A stretch of DNA of 64,000 nt from Acomys russatus (GCF_903995435.1 NC_067168.1:10553039-10617038); one strand, 5' to 3'. Numbered from the stretch's first letter, positions 33,235-43,411 are shown. Notes: generated by a model from the sequence alone, not told the origin. Program-made: numbers and translations.

Positions 33235-33446
33235 GTGTCTGTGTCTGTGTGTCTGTGTGCAGAAATCAGCATTTGAATTACACAATAACCTTATCCATAC
33301 AGTAGAGCATGATGTATATGAGATCAGAGGAAAACTTGAAGGAGTCAGTCCCCTTTTTACTAGATGGCAGCTAGAGAGATTAAGCTTAACCCATCATGAT
33401 TGGCAGAAAGTACCTCTCTTCACCAAGCCATTTACTGTCTCATTTC
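33186..33446 (-). mobile_element. B3-like SINE with (GT)n tail, cut by an L1 insertion
   Basis: The GT-rich array at 33189-33262 is the complement of the CA-type tail. To its right, GAGATCAGAGGAAAACTTGA, AGGAGTCAGTCCCCTTTTTA, 'GATTGGCAGAAAGTACCTCT' and CCAAGCCATTTACTGTCTC follow the reverse complement of B3 up to its tRNA-like head ('gccatttact..tgagccatctc'). The 3' side of this head is where the small L1 landed. Confidence 0.6.
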
Positions 33447-33449
33447 TTT

Positions 33450-33600
33450 TTTTTTTTTTTTTTTACTTCGTTCCTAGACTCTTTTTTTTTATTTTTTATT
33501 TTTTTATTAATTTATTCTTGTTACATCTCAATGTTTATCCCATCCCTTGTATCCTCCCATTCCTCCCCCCCCCATTTTCCCATTATTCCCCTCCCCTATG
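33450..33600 (-). mobile_element. Tiny young L1 insertion with two A tracts and 16-bp TSD
   Basis: About 150 bp. Flanks ACTGTCTCATTTCTTT at 33434-33449 and 33601-33616 are a perfect duplication (the ACTG may instead belong to the L1, leaving 12 bp). Read on the minus strand: about 75 bp of young L1 3' UTR, its A-rich tail, 17 bp of other sequence (complement of 33465-33481, ACTTCGTTCCTAGACTC on plus), then a second pure A tract next to the target duplication. The extra block is best explained as a short 3' transduction. Confidence 0.88.
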
Positions 33601-33639
33601 ACTGTCTCATTTCTTTCTTATATTTTCTATTACTTAAGA

Positions 33640-34185
33640 AACAAAAACCTACCTATCTGCTACCCATGTGCCCTCAATAACAGCATGCTGCCCAGATCTT
33701 TTGTCCCCCATTTCAGGACATGTCAGATACTATCAGCTCTCCAATAAAGGTACAACAGAATCCAAAACATTATGACTCTTTCTTTCCCCCAGGAGAAACT
33801 GAGAATTTGGGGTTTTCTCTCATTCATGCCACATGGAACCAGGAAAAGGGACTCAGTGATTACATTATTCAAACTCCCTTTGTTCTCAATAGTCCCCTGT
33901 ATGGCCTGTTAGCACTCGGATCCATGCAAGTCAGAACTTCATTGCTGGAAGCTCTCTCTTGGAGCTCCCAGTCTGGCTGTAGAGAGCCCAAGACAGATTA
34001 TGCCATATTTATTGCTGCAGGCTTCAAGAATACTGGCTTTCCAGAAGACAGGAACCCCACACTAGCTTCTCATAGGCTTACCAGGGGATTGATCAGTGAA
34101 TCAATATGTTTATGGAAGGAAGGAAAAGCAAGGGCATCCCACGCTGTTCTCTATTACCACTCCCCTGAATGATCCTGTTCTTGGA
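33640..34185 (+). other. Unassigned segment with a 150-codon open frame
   Basis: The frame at 33720-34172 is the longest in the window outside L1 and microsatellites. Its predicted product has no recognised domain, signal peptide or transmembrane segment; it is rich in Ser, Leu and Gly. There is no CpG-rich promoter or convincing splice structure nearby. Chance or a decayed ERV are more likely than a gene. Confidence 0.3.
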
Positions 34186-35275
34186 TGTCTCAACAACATG
34201 AATGATTAAAGCGGTTTCTGAAAATCACTCAGACTAAAGCGTAGGACTGAAACTAAGACCAGTTGTCTGATTCCAAGGCTTTGATTCTTAAATATCCATG
34301 AGACACAGTGTCGTATTAGAGAAAATGTCATGTTTGTTTTAAGAATATATCATTAAGAGAACAAAGGAAGCCAATGTCTTAGATTTCTCTCACCCTCCTT
34401 TATGATTTAATATATTTTGCTTCTACTTACCAATTATAAAAAAAACTACTAGTTTATCCTTTTAACCACTCACCTTATGACTGGGGCACCAAGAACCTTA
34501 ATGTAGTGTAGAGATATTAAGGTAGAGCTATTTTTAAGATCCTACTACTCAATATTCTTATGGAAGTTTATTGTTTTAAAAATAGCAACTAAAAAACACA
34601 AATTTTAAAAAAGTGCCTACCGCCTCTTATTCTTGAGAAAGGACAGCGCCGCACATCTTATTTCTCTCTAAAGAGTGTATTCATGAATGACAGAAAGCTC
34701 CATAGCTTGTTTACTGCAGTTCATATTCATCTTTCAAAGACTACCTGATGAGCCATTAAGGACAGAAGATTGAAAACCTCTATTTTCCGCCACAGATCAT
34801 TAGACAGAGACTGGTCTCCTGATAGGCTCTTTGTTTCTTCTTACTTAATGCAGGACAGCGATTTTATTTTGGTTCCACATTGTGTCTATGAAGTGAAAGA
34901 ACAACAAATTATCCTATCTCAGTTATTTGACATTTTTAAAGTATTTAAATATAGAAGCCTCACCACATTGTCAGAATTGTGCTAAAGAAGTACAGGGAAT
35001 CATTAAGATGTGGCACGGACATGCAGTTCTAACATGTGCTATACGTGCAATTCATTTTAAATAAGTAACTTTTGAATGCTAATATTTTGTATTTCAAAAG
35101 TATTCTGTGATCAAAGGATGTATTTAAGTGTATTTTTATCCTAATAAACAAAAGTTCACAAAAAGCGAAGACATTTAGATGATTGACTGTAACGGTCCAC
35201 ATGACACTGAAAGATGTTTATCAAATTTCTACTGCATCTTGACTGACTGTAAAATGTTTTCCATAAAATAAACAT
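34186..35275. other. No recognised feature in 1.1 kb
   Basis: AT-rich unassigned DNA, one 71-codon frame with no domain. Confidence 0.5.
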
Positions 35276-35281
35276 CTTTGT

Positions 35282-35420
35282 TTCAAGACAGGGTTTCTCT
35301 GTGTAGCCTTGGCTGCCCTGGGCTAGCTTTGCAGGCCAGGCTGGCCTCGAACTCACAAAGATTCCCCTTGCCTCTGCCTCCTCGAGTGCTGGGATTAGAA
35401 GTATGTGCCACTGTGTACAT
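35282..35420 (-). mobile_element. B1 SINE
   Basis: Plus-strand text TTCAAGACAGGGTTTCTCTG, TGTAGCCTTGGCTGCCCTGG, CAGGCTGGCCTCGAACTCAC, CTCGAGTGCTGGGATTAGAA is a clear B1 in reverse complement, ending (5' side) near GTGTACATCTG at 35420. There is no long T tract on its left, so the A tail is lost or was short. Only ACATCT is shared at the flanks, so a target duplication is not certain. Confidence 0.9.
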
Positions 35421-35457
35421 CTGAAAACAAACTTTTTAGTAAGTCAGATAATTAAAA

Positions 35458-35580
35458 AGGATAGCAGGCTACAAAGAAGAGACTTGATACCCTATGAGCA
35501 TATACAGGGGGAGGAGGTCCCCCTCAGACACAGTCATAGGGGAGGGGAATAGGGGGAAAAACAGGAGGGAGGGAGGAGAT
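35458..35580 (+). mobile_element. Young-type L1 3' UTR fragment lacking tail
   Basis: GATAGCAGGCTACAAAGAAG, AGACTTGATACCCTATGAGC, ATATACAGGGGGAGGAGGTC and the polypurine tract GGGGAAAAACAGGAGGGAGG match the 48.5-kb copy. It ends abruptly within the polypurine tract at about 35578, with no A tail, and ancient L1 sequence follows. A truncated or rearranged copy. Confidence 0.75.
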
Positions 35581-35589
35581 CATGGAAAC

Positions 35590-37110
35590 ACTTCCATTCA
35601 CAATAGTCTTAGAAAATCAAACCAAACAAACAAACAAATCTAGAAATAAACTCTCCAAGAGGTGAAAAATCTGTACAACGAGAGCTTTATATCTCTGGGG
35701 GGAAAAAGAGACTGAAAATGACACTAAGAGATGGAAAGACATCTTGTGTTCAACAGTTTGTAGAAGTAGTGACATGTAAATGACCAGTATATCAAAAGAA
35801 ATTTACAGATTTGGTTTATTCCCAATAAAAATTGAAATGACATTTTCCACAGAGATACCAAAAGAAACTCCTAAAAATCAACATGTAAGCATGAAAGATT
35901 ACAGATAGCCAACAATATTATTTTAACCCTAAAAAATCATATAGAAGAAAAGGAAGGCCTCAAATAGCCAAGCTACCGTAGGAAACAGAACAGTGCTAGA
36001 GAGATTACCAATACCAGAATTTAAAACTTAATACACACCATAGCAATAAAACAAGATGGTACCAGCACAAACATGTAGACCAAGTAAAACAAAATTGAAG
36101 TACCAAATATAAGTACACATAATAACAGCCATTTTATATTTGACAAAGGTGTCAAAAATACACATGGGTAGAAAGGCAGCATCTTCCACAACTGTCGTTG
36201 GGAAAACTGAGTGTCCACAAACAGAAGAATCAAATTGAGCCCTGCAAAAAATCAACTAAAAACTGACCAAAGATAACAATGTAAAATGTGAAACGCTGGA
36301 ATATCTTGAAGAAAAAAAACTTGAGCAATGCCCTAAAAGAGAAAGTTTCTAGAACAATTCTCTTCATTCATGCACAAATTAGCCCCAACAATTGACAAAC
36401 TGAACCTCATAAAACTTAAACACTTCTGTGTAGCATAACAAACAATTAAGTGATTACGAAGCTCACAGAGTGAGAAAGAATATGTTCCAGCTATATATCT
36501 AATAGAAGATAAATATATAAAGAACTCAAAAAAAAAAAAAAAAAAAACAGAGCCCAGAAAATAAATGACACACTTAAAAATGAACTATGTCTCTAAAGAG
36601 ATAGTTCTGAAAAGAAATAAAAATGACCAAGAAATATTTTAAAGTGTTCATCATCCTTAGCATTTCAATTTGGTAGGGGGTGGGGGAGGCAGATTAAAAC
36701 TACTCTGAGATTTCGCCTTACTCCAATAACAATAAAAATCCTAACAACAAATATTGCTGAAAATGAGTGGAAATGGAAATCCTCATTCACTGATGTGAGA
36801 TTTTACAGTACTGCAGCCAGTCTGGAAATCAGTGTGAAGAATCCACAAAATGCCAAAATAGTTCTATCATATGACTCAGTTATAACAATCCTTGGCAAAC
36901 ACTCAAAGCCCTCTATATTCTACCCCAGACATACCAGCTCAGCCATGTTCATTACCAACTTATTCATAACATCAAGGACATGCAATCAACCTAAATGCCA
37001 ACTGAAGGCAGTCAAATATCCATTTTTGTTTCTCAATAGTAGTACTCAGAGGTGGATGATTTTGTACTACCCAGAGAACAAATGACAGTTTTTTAATACA
37101 TTTTTCGGTT
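35590..37110 (+). mobile_element. Ancient L1, ORF2 3' half
   Basis: Runs from the post-RT region (ACTTCCATTCACAATAGTC, 'AAATAAACTCTCCAAGAGG') through 'CATTTTATATTTGACAAAGG' and 'AAACTGAACCTCATAAAACT' (thumb/C-terminal domain) to the end region 'GTAGTACTCAGAGGTGGATG'. No frame survives. An A run at about 36528-36547 interrupts it. Strong decay indicates pre-rodent age. Confidence 0.75.
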
Positions 37111-37139
37111 ACTATAAATCAGGAAAAATTTGAGATGAA

Positions 37140-37260
37140 ATGCTACCTACCAGCATCCAGTGGATAAGAGGCAGTGATGCTGATCAGCATTCTGCAATAG
37201 GTAAAACTCTGACATCCAACAATGTGGAAACAGTGACAGGGTTGAAAACGCCCAGCTTCG
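37140..37260 (+). mobile_element. MER5-like hAT MITE fragment
   Basis: GAAATGCTACCTACCAGCAT, CCAGTGGATAAGAGGCAGTG, 'ATGCTGATCAGCATTCTGCA' and GACAGGGTTGAAAACGCCC follow the right half of MER5A ('ctggcatctagtgggtagaggccagggatgctgctaaac..gaggttgagaaaccctg'). MER5 is shared across placental mammals. The copy lacks its left end and is diverged. Confidence 0.6.
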
Positions 37261-37568
37261 GATTCATCAGTGGTGGCCAGCAGATCAAAGAGCATTGAAA
37301 TACTGAAGGCTGTTAATAAACACTGCTGCTCCAAGTTAATAAACTGAACTAACGTACTCACAAAATTAGAACTTATTGATTCACAGTCATGACAATTTTA
37401 ATTGATCTGAAGAAGAGCAATCCAAAACTAAAAATGGGCCAGCCGCCCTGGGACATATTCAGCTGCCCTGAGCTGTGTGTTGTCTCTGACCTCTGTTGTC
37501 AGGTTCTCTGCCCCTGGTCACCAAGATGAACACCCCAGCATCCTACAGGAACATTTAGAGACAACCAG

Positions 37569-38640
37569 ATGGCTAAAGGACAGCATAGGAACACAATGAA
37601 CAAGAGCCAAGGCAGTATAGAACCTTCAGAGCCCAGCAATCCTACTACAGCAAGATCTGGATACCCCAACCGAACCAAAACACAAGAAACTGAACTTGAA
37701 TACAACCTTATGAATATAGTAGAGACCTTTAAGGAGGATAGGAATTAAGTCACTTTTTTTAAATGCAGGAAAATAGAATCAAAGAGGTAGAGGACTTTAA
37801 GGAGGAAACAAATAAATCCCTTAAAGAAATACAAGAACATACAGTTGGGCAGGTGAAAGGAAATGAATAAAACTGTTCAATACCTAAAAAATGGAATTAG
37901 AAGCAATAAAGAAAGTACAAAGTGATGTAATCCAGGAGATGCAAAACCTAGTGAAGAGAAGAGGAAAACAGGTGCAAGCATCAAGTCCAAGTGCAGTCCA
38001 AGAGATGGACTCATGTATACAAGATACAATAGAAGGAATTGATAAATCAGTCAAAGAAAACATTAAATCTAAAAAATTCCTGACACAAACATCCAGGAAA
38101 TCTGAGAGACTATGAAAAGACCTAACCTAAGAATAATAGGACTAGAAGAAAGTGAAGAGTTCCAACTGCAAAGACCAGAAAATATTATCAACAAAACTAC
38201 AGAAAAAAATTTCCCCAACCAGAAGAAAGAAATGCCTGTACATATAAGAAGCTTACAGAACACTACTTAGATTGAAACAGAAAAGAAAATCTTCCTTTCA
38301 CATGATAATCAAAACACAAAATCTAGAGAAAAATAAATAATATTAAAGCTGCAAGGGAAAAAGCCCAAGTCCCTTATAAAGGCAGATCTATCAAAATTAC
38401 ATATGATTTCTCATCAGAAACTCTAAAAGCCAGAAGGACCTGGGCAGATATCTTACAGACACTAAGAGACCACAGATGTCAGTCCTGACCATTATACCCA
38501 GCAAAACTTTTAACCACTATAGAGGGAGAAAACAAGATATCCAATGACAAAATACTAATTAAAACAATTCCTATCCACATATCCAGCCCTACAGAAGATA
38601 TGACAAGGAAAACTCCAATCCAAGGAAGGTAAACATACCC
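37569..38640 (+). pseudogene. L1 ORF1 remnant (second element)
   Basis: ATG at 37569 opens 59 codons (MAKGQHRN...) to a TAA at 37746-37748, so the N-terminus is cut. A 74-codon frame at 37891-38115 restores the coiled-coil and pre-RRM region (SVKENIKSKKFLTQT). RRM-like text (NLRIIGLEESEE in another phase) covers about 38120-38160 and the C-terminal domain (TIKASQKDLGRYLTDTKRPQ-type) about 38420-38500. ORF1p is the L1 RNA chaperone; this copy is dead from several frameshifts. Confidence 0.75.
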
Positions 38641-38688
38641 AGTAAAATAGAGAAAATAACCCTACATCCGCAAAATCAAAAAATGGAA

Positions 38689-38778
38689 ACACACACACAC
38701 ACACACACACACACCACCACCACCACCACCACCACCACTACCACCATCACCACCACCACCACACACCACACCACACAC
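38689..38778. repeat. (CA)n(CCA)n compound microsatellite between L1 ORFs
   Basis: CA run (38689-38713) passing into CCA units with CTA and TCA variants (38713-38763) and ending ACACCACACCACACAC. It sits exactly in the short ORF1-ORF2 spacer of the L1. The 115-codon minus frame with a Gly/Val run is its translation. Confidence 0.93.
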
Positions 38779-38799
38779 TAACAGGACAAGCACCAAAAT

Positions 38800-40735
38800 A
38801 ACAGAAATAAACAACCACTGGTCATTAATATCTTTCAACATCAATGGCCTCAACTCCCCAGTAAAATGACACATGCTAACAAAATGTATGTGAAAACAGG
38901 ACCCATAATTCTGCCTCTTACAAGAAACATGCCTCAGCAAAAAAGATAGACATGACCTCAGAGTAAATGGTTGGAAAAAGATTTTCCAAGCAAACAGCCC
39001 AAGAAGCAAGTTGGGGTAGCCATTCTAGTATCTAATAAAGTGGACATTCAATCAAAGTTATTCAAAAGAGATGGAAATGAACATTTCAAACTCATCAATA
39101 GAAAAATGCATCGAGATGATGTCTCTATTATAATCACCCATGCCCCAAATGCAAGGGCACCCACATTCATAAAATAACCATTACTAAAGCTTAAATCACA
39201 CATCAAACCCCACACATTAATAATGGGAGACTTTAACATGCCACTCTCACCAATGGAGAGATCATCAAGACAGAAACTAAACAGGGAAATAATGAAATTA
39301 ACCAATGTATGAGTCAAACATCTACAGAACATTCCATCCAAACTCAAAAGTACATACCTTCTTCTCAGCACCTCACAGAACCTTCTCAAAAATAAAACAC
39401 AGTCAGTCACAAAGCAAGCCTCAACAGATACAAGAAATTTAAATAAAACCTTGTATTCTATCAGACCACCATGGATTAAAGCTGGAATTCAATAACAGAA
39501 ACAACAGAAAGTTTACAAACTCATGGAAACTGAAGAATTCCCTACTCAATGACAACTGGGTCAGAAAAAAAAATAATGAAAAAAATAAAGACTTTCTAGA
39601 ATTCAATGAAAATGATGGCACAACATACTCAAACTTATGGGATATAATAAAAGCAGTGCTAAGGAGAAAGTTTATAGTACTAAGTGCCTTCATTTAGAAA
39701 TTGGAAATTTATCATACTAGCAACTTAAAAACATACCTAAAAACTCTAGAAAAAGAGGAAGCAATCTCACCCAAGAGAAGTAGCAGGAAATAAACTCAGG
39801 GCTGAAATCAATAACTTAGAAACAAAGAGAACAATTCAAAGAATCAATGAAAGCAAGACCTGGTTCTTTGAGAAAATCAGCAAGATAGACAAAACACTAT
39901 TCAAACTAACTAAAAGGCAAAGAGACACCATCCAAATTAAGAAAATCAGAGATAAAAAGGATGACATAACAACAGACCCTGAGGAAATCCAAAGAATCTC
40001 TAGGTCTTATTTCAAAAGCCTGTATTACAAAATAGGAAAACTTGAAAGAAATAAATGATATTATTGATAGATTTCAGTTACCAAAGCTAAATAAAGATCA
40101 GGTAAACAGTTTAAATAGTCCTATAGCCCCTAAGGAAATAGAAGCAGTCATCAAAAGTCTCCCAATCAAAAAAAAATGTCACTGCCAGATGGTTTTAGCA
40201 CAATTTTACCAACACTCCTCAACTATTCCACAAAATAGAATCAGAAGGAACATTGCAAAACTCATTCTATGAAGCTACAAACACTCTGATACATAAACCA
40301 AAGACTCAACAGAGAGAATTTCAGACCGATCTTCCTCATGAATGTTGATACAAAAATACTCAAAATTCTAGCAAACTAAATTCAAGAACACATCAAATAT
40401 CATCCACCATGATCAAGTAGGATTCATCCTATGAATCCAGGATTGTTTTAACATACTAAAATCCATCAATGTAATCCACCATATAAACAAACTAAAAGAA
40501 AAAAAAATCACATGATCAGTTCACTAGATGCAGGAAAAGCCTTCTCGAAAATCCAACACCCTTTCATGATAAAAGCCTCAGAGAAAACTAAAAGAGATCA
40601 AAGGAATAAAAATTTTAAAAGAAGAAGTCAATGATGATATGATAGTATACATAAGAGACCCCCAAAATTCTACCAGAAAACTCCTACATATGATAAACAC
40701 ATTCAGCAAAGTGCCCAGATACAAGATTAATTAAT
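38800..40735 (+). pseudogene. L1 ORF2 remnant, endonuclease and partial RT
   Basis: Endonuclease: FNINGLNSPVK near 38835-38870, Q-E-T at 38921-38929 (catalytic Glu kept), GDFNMPLS near 39225-39245, S-D-H-H-G at 39461-39475 (catalytic His kept). RT: SLPIKKKCHCQM near 40156-40190 replaces the usual SLP.KKSPGPDGF. After FMIKASEK (about 40565-40590) a segment is missing; text resumes at TKRDQRNKNF and reaches N-D-D-M-I-V-Y at 40630-40650, where the F-A of FADD is lost by a further small deletion. Several frameshifts in between. Confidence 0.8.
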
Positions 40736-40738
40736 CAT

Positions 40739-40760
40739 ATATATATATATATATATATTC
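40739..40760. repeat. (AT)n tract
   Basis: About 11 AT units at the junction between the plus-strand ORF2 and the inverted segment. Confidence 0.85.
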
Positions 40761-40764
40761 ATAT

Positions 40765-41715
40765 CAACTGTGTATAGGGATACTTTGACTTCTTCCTTTC
40801 AAAATTTTTTAATTTTTTTATTAATTTATTCTTGTTACATCTCAATGGTTATCCCATCCCTTGTATCCTCCCATTCTTCCCTCCCTCCCATTTTTCCATT
40901 ATTCCCCTCCCCTATGACTGTTCCTGAGGGGGATTTCCTCCCCCTGAATATGCTCATAGGGTATCAAGTCTCTTCTTGGCTACCTGCTATCGTTCCTCTG
41001 AGCGTCCCCCTCCAGGGGACATGGTCAAATGTGAGGCACCAGAGTACGTGAGAAAGTCATATCCCACTCTCCACTCAACTGTGGAGAATGTTCTGACCAT
41101 TGGCTAGATCTGGGTAAGGGTTTAAAGTTTACCTCCTGTATTGTCCTTGGCTGGTGCCTTAGTTTGAGTGGGACCCCTGGGCCCAAATCTGCCTATCATA
41201 TTGTTCTACTTGTCCCTCAGTAGAAGAGTGGATAAAGAAACTGTGGTACATATACACTATGGAATACTACTCAGCTATTAAAAACAAGGAATTCCCGAAA
41301 TTTGTGGATAAATGGGTTGAGCTAAAAATGATCATAATGAGTGAGTTAACCCAGAAGCAGAAAGAATCAAATGGTATATACTCACTTATATCTGTATACT
41401 AGCCCAAGGGTCATGTCCCACCAAAGCCTTCACTTACCAGGAAACTGGGACAGAGGGGAGGACATCCTATTGGGACTCTAAATGAGAGAAGCATGGGTGA
41501 ATAGCAAAGTAGAAGGACCCAAAGGGTCCTAGAATCCTTTCAAATTTTTATTCCTTTGATCTCTTTTAGTTTTCTAATTGTTCTAGCTAGAACTTCAAGT
41601 ATGATATTGAAGAGATATGGAGAGAGTGGGCAACTTTGGAATTGTTTTGAATTTATTTCCTTCAATTTGCTGTTGGCTATTGGCTTAATGTATATTGCTT
41701 TTATTATGCTTAATT
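40765..41715 (-). mobile_element. Inverted L1 ORF2 (RT) segment, split by a nested L1
   Basis: Read on the minus strand, 41710 to 41541 gives KAIYIKPIANSKL, then SCPLSPYLFNIILEVLART, then IRKLKEIKGIKI; 40800 to 40765 continues with the KEEVKV-type text. This is RT sequence just before the FADD box. It overlaps the plus copy at 40586-40630 by about 45 bp (AAACTAAAAGAGATCAAAGG in both) and contains the part missing from the plus copy. Confidence 0.75.
40811..41534 (-). mobile_element. Young L1 insertion with 5' inversion (twin priming), TSD present
   Basis: Left part, 40811-41214, is the minus-strand 3' UTR with A tail at its left edge. Right part, 41215-41534, is plus strand and covers the ORF2 end (GAATACTACTCAGCTATTAA) and the first 3' UTR bases up to GGACCCAAAGGGTCCTAGAA. 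In an intact L1 the right part comes directly before the left part, so one continuous L1 end was split and its 5' piece inverted. Flanks TCCTTTCAAAATTTT (40794-40808) and TCCTTTCAAATTTTT (41535-41549) are a 14-15 bp duplication differing by one A. About 720 bp. Confidence 0.88.
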
Positions 41716-42030
41716 AAAAAAGAAAAATCAATAGCCCTTCTGTGCAAAAATACCAGTGAGCTGAAAAATAAATTAGGGAAGCAACACCTTTCACAATGGG
41801 CACAAATAACAAAGCAACTGAAGGTTGTATATGACAAAATCTTCAAGCCTCTGAAGAAAGATATTGAAGAAGATATAAGAAGATCAAAAGATCTCCCATG
41901 CTCATGGATCAGTAGGTTTAACATAGTAAAAATGGCCATCTTACCAAAAGTAATCTACACATTCAATGCAATTCCCATGTGTTCAGGGAGTCTCTCAAAA
42001 TTTGAGCATAACAAGATCAGGCTGTAAAGT
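41716..42030 (+). pseudogene. L1 ORF2 continuation after the inverted block
   Basis: A 110-codon open frame covers 41695-42027. From about 41716 it reads as ORF2 just after the RT core (KSIALLCKNT, LKKDIEEDIRRSKDLPCSW, MAILPKVIYTFNAIP), the best-preserved ORF2 stretch in the window. It then leaves L1 similarity at about 41980-42000. Confidence 0.8.
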
Positions 42031-42425
42031 GATTAAATAATTAAATAAATGGAAAAGGAAAAACTAGAAATGATTAATGCCTTTAAAAATAAAATTTCTG
42101 GATTAAAATGGACTGAAAACTGAATTTCAAATTGCACACAAATCACTGAATATATATTAAAAAAAATATATCCCTACCAGAGTCAATATAGCTAAAGTTT
42201 ATATATAGATTTAAATGCATGACTTTAAAAGTTAATTAAGATTGGAAACAAGTCAGTGCTAATTTAAGTAAATAAAAACCTATCAAGAGTAAACATGTAT
42301 AATAATGTTTTGAAACATAATCACTAAAAATAGAAACTGAATTTAATGAAATATAAAATGGAAGAGTAGAAATAGTTCAACCATAAAAACAATCATTCTT
42401 CAAAGAATGACAATTAATAACACTA
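42031..42425. other. No recognised feature
   Basis: Very AT-rich unassigned DNA. Confidence 0.5.
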
Positions 42426-42429
42426 TAGG

Positions 42430-42600
42430 CTTGAATGGAGTGAACCTCTGAATCCTATACTGAAGTGTAATACCCAATGGGATGGTTGGAGATTTTCTAC
42501 CAGAAGTAACCAGGCTGTGAAGACTCCATTTGTATGAAGAGGACATATGCCCTTTTAAAAGAGGCTAGAGTCTCTTAATAAATTACACAGCTCTGAGTGT
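42430..42600 (+). mobile_element. MaLR-like LTR fragment
   Basis: 'GAACCTCTGAATCCTATACT', AGTGTAATACCCAATGGGAT, GGTTGGAGATTTTCTACCAG and CCCTTTTAAAAGAGGCTAGA follow the order of MaLR/MST-type LTRs ('..cctaatccccaatgtgatggtattagg..gcccttataaaagaggc'). Diverged; ends not fixed. Confidence 0.5.
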
Positions 42601-42947
42601 TTGGACTGATTCCAAATGAACTCTGGAAGATAATATTTTAAAAATGTAAATTTACAGAATATTTTATGAAGATATAAGGGACCAACTCTATTGTACCTTG
42701 CCAACTGGTTATAAACAGCAATTTTGAAATCTTTGTACATTAGGCAATTTTCACAAATATAAATGATGTCATCTTTTTAACAGATTACACTTCAAAGGAT
42801 CCATCTTATAGAAACAGATACCTGATTGTGCATCTGATGTGTCCCTTTGAATGGGTTGGAGGGACCCTATCTTTGAAGGCCTTGCTCTTCAGAAAGTGTA
42901 GTCTTAGCTGTCCTTCACTGTGGGGTAAAGAGCTATTGGCTCTAGAA

Positions 42948-43130
42948 CAGGGGTTCTCAACCATCCTAATGCTGTGACCCTTCCTCGTGTTGTAGTGATG
43001 CCCAACTATAAAAATGATTCTCTTTGCTGCTTCATGATTAAATTTTTGGTACTGTTATGAGTCGTGATGCAATATTTTTGCAGATAGAGGTTTGCCAAAG
43101 GGGTTGCAACCTACTGGTTGGAAGCCAATG
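42948..43130 (+). mobile_element. URR1-like hAT-Charlie MITE, diverged
   Basis: Starts CAGGGGTTCTCAACC and ends GGTTGGAAGCCAATG, a decayed inverted pair. The interior (CCTAATGCTGTGACCCTTCC, CTCGTGTTGTAGTGATGCCC, GGGGTTGCAACC) matches the 187-385 copy. Left flank CTCTAGAA (42940-42947) and right flank CTCTTGCA (43131-43138) match at 6 of 8; the left flank fits nTCTAGAn exactly. About 183 bp. Confidence 0.78.
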
Positions 43131-43139
43131 CTCTTGCAG

Positions 43140-43411
43140 GTATGTGGTTCTGTAGGTGTGACTCCACACTCTTTTCCCTAGGGCCATATTCCATCACCTA
43201 GCAATAAGAATTCTCTACCAGATCAGGATGCAGCTCTGAACCACTTCTCCAGGACCATGCCTGTTTTAATGCCGCCATGTTCCCTGCCATGATGATAATG
43301 AACAAACTCTCTGAAACTCTAAGTCAGCCTCTCTAATAAATGTATTTCCTTATAATAGTTGCCTTGTTCATTATGTCTCTTCACAGCAGTAGAACAGTGA
43401 GTAAGACACAT
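43140..43411 (+). mobile_element. Rodent LTR (CTAAGACA-type end), plus orientation
   Basis: TGCAGCTCTGAACCACTTCT, CCAGGACCATGCCTG, CCGCCATGTTCCCTGCCATG, ATGATAATGAACAAACTC, TAATAAATGTATTTCC (polyadenylation-like) and TCTCTTCACAGCAGTAGAAC then GTAAGACACA. The order matches the 3' two-thirds of the LTR family; the 5' part is unclear. It directly follows the URR1. Confidence 0.65.

Larger units (their letters stand above)
37430..42030 (+). mobile_element. Rearranged L1 (5' end to ORF2), with inverted block and nested L1
   Basis: Plus-strand L1 from a short 5' region through ORF1 (37569-38640) and ORF2 (from about 38800). Plus-strand ORF2 runs to 40735 (residue phrase FSKVPRYKIN) and resumes at about 41716 (KSIALLCKNT), which is the next part of the protein. 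Between them lie an AT run, an inverted ORF2 segment (about 40765-40800 plus 41541-41710), and a separate twin-primed L1 inside that segment. The element stops near 42030 without a 3' UTR or tail. Confidence 0.8.

Noticed and set aside
41695..42027. 110-codon frame as an independent gene
   Set aside because: It reads as L1 ORF2 just after the RT core.
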